Assembly: GCF_031624395.1 (NCBI RefSeq)
Contig: NZ_JAMQON010000001.1
Coordinates: 744,001 to 808,000, forward strand
Reading direction: 5' to 3'
Origin: Halomicroarcula saliterrae
Lineage (GTDB): Archaea; Halobacteriota; Halobacteria; Halobacteriales; Haloarculaceae
Length of the DNA: 64,000 nt
Shown: piece after piece, positions 59,758-64,000 of the stretch
How the letters are laid out: each line of letters starts with the position of its first letter
How positions within the stretch are numbered: position 1 is the first letter of the stretch
The notes under the pieces: model-generated
Told to the model about the DNA's origin: nothing
Databases searched by the model: none
Seen by the model: only the letters and a program-made list of their open reading frames with translations
Program-made: the position numbers and the translations under genes

Positions 59758-60291
59758 CTAGTCCATCACGAGCGTGTCGCCCGCGAGGTAGTGCTCGATG
59801 TGGTGGGCGTCCTCTTCGACCTGAACCAGAATCTCCCGGAGTATCTGGGCCGTCGCGTGGTCCCCGAGGTTCTCGGCGAGTTCGATGTGGTCGCGCGTCG
59901 ATTCGATGATGTCGCCGTACACTCCGAGGTCGTGTTCGAGCGACGTGCGGATGTCGTAGATGTCCTGGCCCTCGTACTCGACCGAGGCGTGTTCTTCCTG
60001 TGCGGCCGGGCCGGAGATGGGCGTTCCGCCGAGCGCCTGTGCGCGTTCCGCGAGTTCGTCGGCACCTTCTTCGAGGTGTTCGGCCGCCTCACCGAGGAAC
60101 AGGTGGAGGTCGCGGAACTCCGCGCCCTCGACGTTCCAGTGGTGCTTTTTCACCTGATGGTAGAGGACGTAGGTGTCCGCCAGGTCCTGGTTCAGGGCGT
60201 CGATAACCTGCTCTGCCTTCTCTACGTCGAGCCGGAGGTCGTTCTCTTCGACGGTTCCGAACTCGCGACTGACGTGTTCTTGCGTAGCCAT
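59758..60291 (-). CDS. dpsA: DNA-protecting ferritin-like protein DpsA
   Basis: Protein of 177 residues, the usual size of haloarchaeal DpsA. The ferroxidase ligands characteristic of Dps are visible (KKHHWNVEG with His, and FRDLHLFLGEAAEHLEEGADELAERAQ with Asp/Glu). It oxidises and stores iron in a 12-subunit shell and guards DNA from peroxide. A CTTAAA element (TTTAAG on the minus strand, 60320-60325) lies about 30 nt before its ATG. No clear iron box was seen in its promoter. Confidence 0.95.
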   Translation of the reverse strand: MATQEHVSREFGTVEENDLRLDVEKAEQVIDALNQDLADTYVLYHQVKKHHWNVEGAEFRDLHLFLGEAAEHLEEGADELAERAQALGGTPISGPAAQEEHASVEYEGQDIYDIRTSLEHDLGVYGDIIESTRDHIELAENLGDHATAQILREILVQVEEDAHHIEHYLAGDTLVMD

Positions 60292-60415
60292 TGTCGTTCT
60301 ATCGTACTCGCGGAACCCACTTAAAACTTCGCTTGCTGAAAAACTATTTTACGAAAGAAAAAACCAAGTTTCCGATATGGCCATGCATCTGGTCGCCACT
60401 GCAAAACTGTCGGGG

Positions 60416-60796
60416 TCAGTGACGGCCGGCGACGAGGGCGGTGTGGCCCTCGGGTATCGCCGAGACGTCGACGGCATCGGTCCTGATAGTCTGTTCCTGA
60501 TGGACGGCGGAGACGGCGGCCAGACGGTCCGGCTCGAAATCGAGGTACTCGCCGTACTCCTCCCAGACGGTCGGTGTCACTGCGACGACGAACAGGTCCG
60601 GAGTGCGGACCAGAACGGGGTCGTCGTACTGCTTGCGCCACTCGTAGACGAGGTCCTCGACGCCCGGATTCTCCCGCATCGTCCGCTGGTGGTCGGCCAC
60701 GGCGTTCTGGAGGGCTTCGAAGTCGATATCGTTGGCCGCGGCGACCTGCCTGAAGACGTCGTCGTCGAAGGGAGCGAGCAGCGTGTCGTCTGTCAT
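60416..60796 (-). CDS. Unknown soluble protein, 126 residues
   Basis: From the ATG at 60796 (MTDDTLLAPFDDDVFRQVAAANDI). Acidic, with a helical first half (ALQNAVADHQRTMRENPG) and a beta-rich second half containing VLVRTPDLFVVAVTPTVWEEYG. I chose the inner ATG since the upstream Met lies in promoter-like sequence. No family recognised. Confidence 0.7.
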   Translation of the reverse strand: MTDDTLLAPFDDDVFRQVAAANDIDFEALQNAVADHQRTMRENPGVEDLVYEWRKQYDDPVLVRTPDLFVVAVTPTVWEEYGEYLDFEPDRLAAVSAVHQEQTIRTDAVDVSAIPEGHTALVAGRH

Positions 60797-60946
60797 GGGG
60801 CCGCCTTCGACGGCCACCCCCAAAACACCCGCTCTCTGCAGTGCCCCGTTCTATCACGAACGATAGTTATTATGCGGGATTAAGCCTGTCAATCCCCGTG
60901 CTTCGGCAGCTATTTCCACGCGGAATCGCAATTTCAAGCGAGAGGA

Positions 60947-63052
60947 ATGGGACGATTATCGACGCTGTTTGGGCCGGAACGGGTCGCCGTGATCGGCGCG
61001 TCAGAATCCGAGGGTTCTGTCGGTCGCGCCATCACGGAAAACCTGCTTGCATCGTACGACGGCGAGGTTCTCGCGGTCAATCCGAACGCCGACGAGGTCC
61101 TCGGACTCCCGTGTCACGACGATATCGGAGACGTCGACTCCCCCGGGAGCATCGACGTGGCCGTCGTCGTCGTGCCGCCACACATCGCCGTCGATGCCAT
61201 CCGCCAGTCGGGCGAGGTCGGCATCGGGAACGTCGTCGTCATCACCGCCGGGTTCGGCGAGACCGGTAGCGACGGGGCCGCCCGCGAGCGGGAACTCCGC
61301 GAGGTGGCAGAGGAGTACGACCTCAACCTCGTCGGTCCCAACAGCCTCGGCGTCATGTCGACGCCGAAAGGACTCAACGCTACCTTCGGCAACGAGATGG
61401 CCACCGAGGGGGACGTCTCCTTCATGAGCCAGTCCGGGGCCTTCGTGACGGCCGTGCTGGACTGGGCCGCCGAACGCGACGTGGGATTCAAGGATATCGT
61501 CTCGCTCGGCAACAAGGCCATTCTCGACGAGGGCGACTTCGTCGCCGAGTGGGGGGACGACCCGGACACCGACGTGATTCTGGGCTATCTGGAAGATATC
61601 GACGACGGCGAGGAGTTCATCCGCACCGCGCGCGAGGTGACACAGGACACGCCCATCGTCCTCGTCAAGTCCGGCCGGACCGACGCGGGTGCCTCCGCCG
61701 CCGCTTCCCACACGGGCGCGATGGCCGGCTCCGAACGCGCCTACGAGGCCGGGCTCGAACAGGCCGGCACCCTCCGCGTCGAATCGGTCCAGGAGCTGTT
61801 CGACTACGCCCAGATACTGTCGGGCCAGCCCCTGCCCGACGGCGAGGAGATCGCCATCGTCACGAACGCCGGCGGCCCGGGCGTGATGACGACCGACGCC
61901 GTCGGCGACTCCGACCTGTCGCTCGCGGAGTTCACCGACGAGACCTTCGAGGAGCTCCGCGAGACGATGCCCGAAGCGGCGAACATCTACAACCCGGTCG
62001 ACATCATCGGCGACGCGCCGGCCGAGCGCTTCGAGCAGGCACTGGAGACGGTGCTTTCCGACGAGAACGTCTCGATGGCCGTCGTCGTCGCCTGCCCGAC
62101 CGCCGTGCTCTCCTTCGAGAAGCTCGCGGAGGTCGTCGTCGAGCAGCAACAGGAAAGCGGTCTGCCGGTCGCGACGACGCTGATGGGCGGGAAGTCCGTC
62201 GGCGCCGGCCAGGAGATACTCACCGAGGCCGGTATCCCGCAGTACTTCGACCCCGCCCGCGCCGTCGGGAGCCTAGACGCCCTGACCGAGTATCGGAACA
62301 TCTCGGAACGCGAGTTCGAGGCGCCCGAGCGCTTCGACGTGGACCGCGACCGCGCCCGGGAGATACTCCAGTCAGCGAGCCGTCGAGAGACGAACCGTCT
62401 GGGCGTCGAGGCGATGGACCTGCTCGACGCCTACGGCATCCCGACCCCGCAGGGGGCCGTCGTGGACTCCCCGGGCGAAGCGGCGGCCGTCGCCGAGGAG
62501 ATCGGCGAGGAAGTCGTGATGAAAATCGTCAGCCCGGATATCCTCCACAAGTCCGACATCGGCGGCGTGGAGGTCGGCGTCCCGCCCGAGGAGGTCCGGG
62601 ACACCTACGAGGACCTCGTCGTCCGCGCGCGGAACTACCAGTCTGACGCCACTATCCTGGGCGTGCAGGTCCAGGAGATGGTCGACCTCGACTCGGGGAC
62701 CGAGACCATCCTCGGCATGAACCGGGACCCGCAGTTCGGCCCGCTACTGCTCTTTGGCCTCGGTGGTATTTTCGTGGAGGTGCTCGAAGACACGACCGTC
62801 AGGGTCGCACCAGTCAGCGAACCCGAAGCCAGAGAGATGCTCGACGATATCGAATCCGCGCCGCTGCTGCAGGGAGCTCGCGGCCGTGACCCGGTCGACG
62901 AGACGGCCCTCGTCGAGACGGTCCAGCGGCTCTCACAGCTCGTCACGGACTTCCCGGCTATCGTCGAACTGGACATCAACCCGCTCGTCGCGACGCCAGA
63001 CGGCGTGCAGGCGGTCGACCTGCGGCTCACGCTCGACCAGGAGGAACTATGA
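60947..63052 (+). CDS. acd: Acetate-CoA ligase (ADP-forming), alpha-beta fusion
   Basis: Protein of 701 residues, the fused type of archaeal ADP-forming acetyl-CoA synthetase. The alpha part has a CoA-binding Rossmann domain (VAVIGASESEGSVGRA) and ligase domain with the phosphohistidine segment ASHTGAMAGSE; the beta part is an ATP-grasp domain (VVMKIVSPDILHKSDIGGV). It makes acetate and ATP from acetyl-CoA during sugar or peptide growth. A GAGAGGA ribosome-binding site precedes the ATG; the stop overlaps the next start (ATGA). Confidence 0.93.
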   Translation: MGRLSTLFGPERVAVIGASESEGSVGRAITENLLASYDGEVLAVNPNADEVLGLPCHDDIGDVDSPGSIDVAVVVVPPHIAVDAIRQSGEVGIGNVVVITAGFGETGSDGAARERELREVAEEYDLNLVGPNSLGVMSTPKGLNATFGNEMATEGDVSFMSQSGAFVTAVLDWAAERDVGFKDIVSLGNKAILDEGDFVAEWGDDPDTDVILGYLEDIDDGEEFIRTAREVTQDTPIVLVKSGRTDAGASAAASHTGAMAGSERAYEAGLEQAGTLRVESVQELFDYAQILSGQPLPDGEEIAIVTNAGGPGVMTTDAVGDSDLSLAEFTDETFEELRETMPEAANIYNPVDIIGDAPAERFEQALETVLSDENVSMAVVVACPTAVLSFEKLAEVVVEQQQESGLPVATTLMGGKSVGAGQEILTEAGIPQYFDPARAVGSLDALTEYRNISEREFEAPERFDVDRDRAREILQSASRRETNRLGVEAMDLLDAYGIPTPQGAVVDSPGEAAAVAEEIGEEVVMKIVSPDILHKSDIGGVEVGVPPEEVRDTYEDLVVRARNYQSDATILGVQVQEMVDLDSGTETILGMNRDPQFGPLLLFGLGGIFVEVLEDTTVRVAPVSEPEAREMLDDIESAPLLQGARGRDPVDETALVETVQRLSQLVTDFPAIVELDINPLVATPDGVQAVDLRLTLDQEEL

Positions 63053-64000
63053 CCGACACGCTACTCGTCACATCAATCGAAGAAGGAATCGGCAAGACAG
63101 CTATCACCCTCGCTCTGGGTAAAGCAGCGAAGGAGGCCGGCAAGACGGTCGGCTACATGAAACCGAAGGGGACCCGGCTCCAGAGCGCGGTCGGGAAGAC
63201 GCGCGACGAGGACCCGATGCTCGCCCGCGAGCTACTCGACCTCGACGCCGAGATGCACGAGATGGAGCCCATCGTCTACTCGCCGACGTTCATCAGCGAG
63301 GCCGTCCGGGGCCGCGAGAACCCGGCCGAGCTTCGCGAGCGGGTCGTCGAGAACTTCGAGGCGCTGTCGGCCGACACCGACCTCATGATGGTCGAGGGCA
63401 GCGACCGGCTCGACACCGGCGGTATCGTCGACCTCACGGACGCCGACATCGCCGAGGCGCTCGACGCCCGCGTGATGCTCGTCTGTGGCTACGGGACGAC
63501 CGGCGACGCGGACAAGGTGCTGGCCGCGGCCGACCAGCTCGGCGACCGCCTCGACGGCGTGCTGTTCAACGGCGTCACCGACTCGGCGATGGACGAACTC
63601 GTCGACGACGTCATGCCGTTCCTGGAGAGCCACGACGTTCCCGTCTACGGCGCGCTGCCGCGGGTTCAGGACCTCGCCGGTATCACCATCGGGGAGCTCG
63701 CCCGGAGCCTCGGTGCGGACGTGCTCACGAACGAGGCGTCGACGGACACCCACATCGAGCGGTTCACCGTCGGCGCGATGGGCGGCAACAAGGCGCTGGA
63801 CCAGTTCCGCCGGACCCGGGACGCCGTGATGGTCAGCGGCGGCGACCGCTCGGAGGTCCAGACCGCCGCGCTGGAGGCGTCGGGTATCAAGGCGCTCCTG
63901 CTCACCGGTGGGTTCCGCCCGGCCAGCGCCGTGCTGGGCCGCGCCGAGGAGGAGAACGTCCCCATCCTGCTCGTCCAGTCGGACACCCGGACCACCATCG
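63049..64000 (+). CDS. Phosphotransacetylase-family protein (BioD-like plus DRTGG), 5' part
   Basis: At least 317 residues, continuing past the right edge. The N-terminal domain is a BioD-like P-loop (SIEEGIGKTAITLALGKA), and a DRTGG-type domain starts near residue 220 (IERFTVGAMGGNKALDQF). This matches the N-terminal part of long phosphotransacetylases and is annotated as a phosphotransacetylase family protein in haloarchaea. Coupling to acd suggests a sensing or regulatory role in acetyl-CoA/acetate metabolism; the catalytic transferase domain is not visible here. Confidence 0.82.
   Translation, partial: MTDTLLVTSIEEGIGKTAITLALGKAAKEAGKTVGYMKPKGTRLQSAVGKTRDEDPMLARELLDLDAEMHEMEPIVYSPTFISEAVRGRENPAELRERVVENFEALSADTDLMMVEGSDRLDTGGIVDLTDADIAEALDARVMLVCGYGTTGDADKVLAAADQLGDRLDGVLFNGVTDSAMDELVDDVMPFLESHDVPVYGALPRVQDLAGITIGELARSLGADVLTNEASTDTHIERFTVGAMGGNKALDQFRRTRDAVMVSGGDRSEVQTAALEASGIKALLLTGGFRPASAVLGRAEEENVPILLVQSDTRTTI

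Overview
This 64 kb window is haloarchaeal chromosome (class Halobacteria; a Haloarcula-like lineage is my best guess). The support is high GC outside one island, acidic proteins, TATA boxes 25-30 nt before leaderless start codons, Tat-type lipoproteins, and haloarchaea-specific families such as GfcR, DpsA and PccX. I saw no tRNA, rRNA or CRISPR array.

Layout. 0-7.3 kb: the 3' end of glpC, a lipoprotein, a universal stress protein, phosphoenolpyruvate carboxylase, and a hydrolase/acyl-CoA ligase pair. 7.3-15.2 kb: sugar metabolism, with a glucosylglycerol-hydrolase-like GH13 enzyme, an enolase-superfamily sugar-acid dehydratase, a membrane histidine kinase, a xylose-isomerase-like TIM barrel protein and a Gfo/Idh/MocA oxidoreductase. 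15.1-23.4 kb: an AT-richer integrative element of about 8.3 kb lying inside the 3' end of that oxidoreductase gene. It carries a tyrosine integrase with a zinc ribbon, a primase-helicase, small DNA-binding-type proteins and unknown genes. It also brings its own diverged copy of the target gene's last ~130 bp, so the interrupted gene stays open, while the original 3' end is stranded at the far side.

23.6-39.6 kb: sugar uptake and breakdown, with a degenerate M24 protein, two tandem alpha-glucosidases, the regulator GfcR, two TrmB-family regulators, a sugar ABC transporter (binding protein, two permeases, ATPase, small membrane protein), a second Gfo/Idh/MocA enzyme and glucose 1-dehydrogenase. 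A palindrome of the form ACAACA-NN-TGTTGT recurs in the promoter regions of uspA, the GH13 genes, the sugar isomerase, the transporter and a membrane protein. Most copies lie 12-18 bp upstream of the TATA box, which suggests one sugar regulon.

39.7-60.3 kb: iron uptake and storage interleaved with surface glycosylation and acyl-CoA metabolism. It holds a DPM1-like glycosyltransferase; a ferric-iron ABC operon that also carries a GT39-like membrane glycosyltransferase; an RGP-family (alpha-1,4-glucan-protein synthase-like) protein; a PhaB/PccB/PccX-type operon; a siderophore-type ABC operon; a thiolase/DUF35 pair; two paralogous uncharacterised proteins; and DpsA. A TTTAGG-N4-CCTAAA box, of the kind known for haloarchaeal DtxR-family iron regulators, occurs at five promoters, twice as a tandem pair 26-27 bp apart. 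60.4-64 kb: ADP-forming acetyl-CoA synthetase, translationally coupled to a DRTGG-type phosphotransacetylase-like protein that runs off the right edge.
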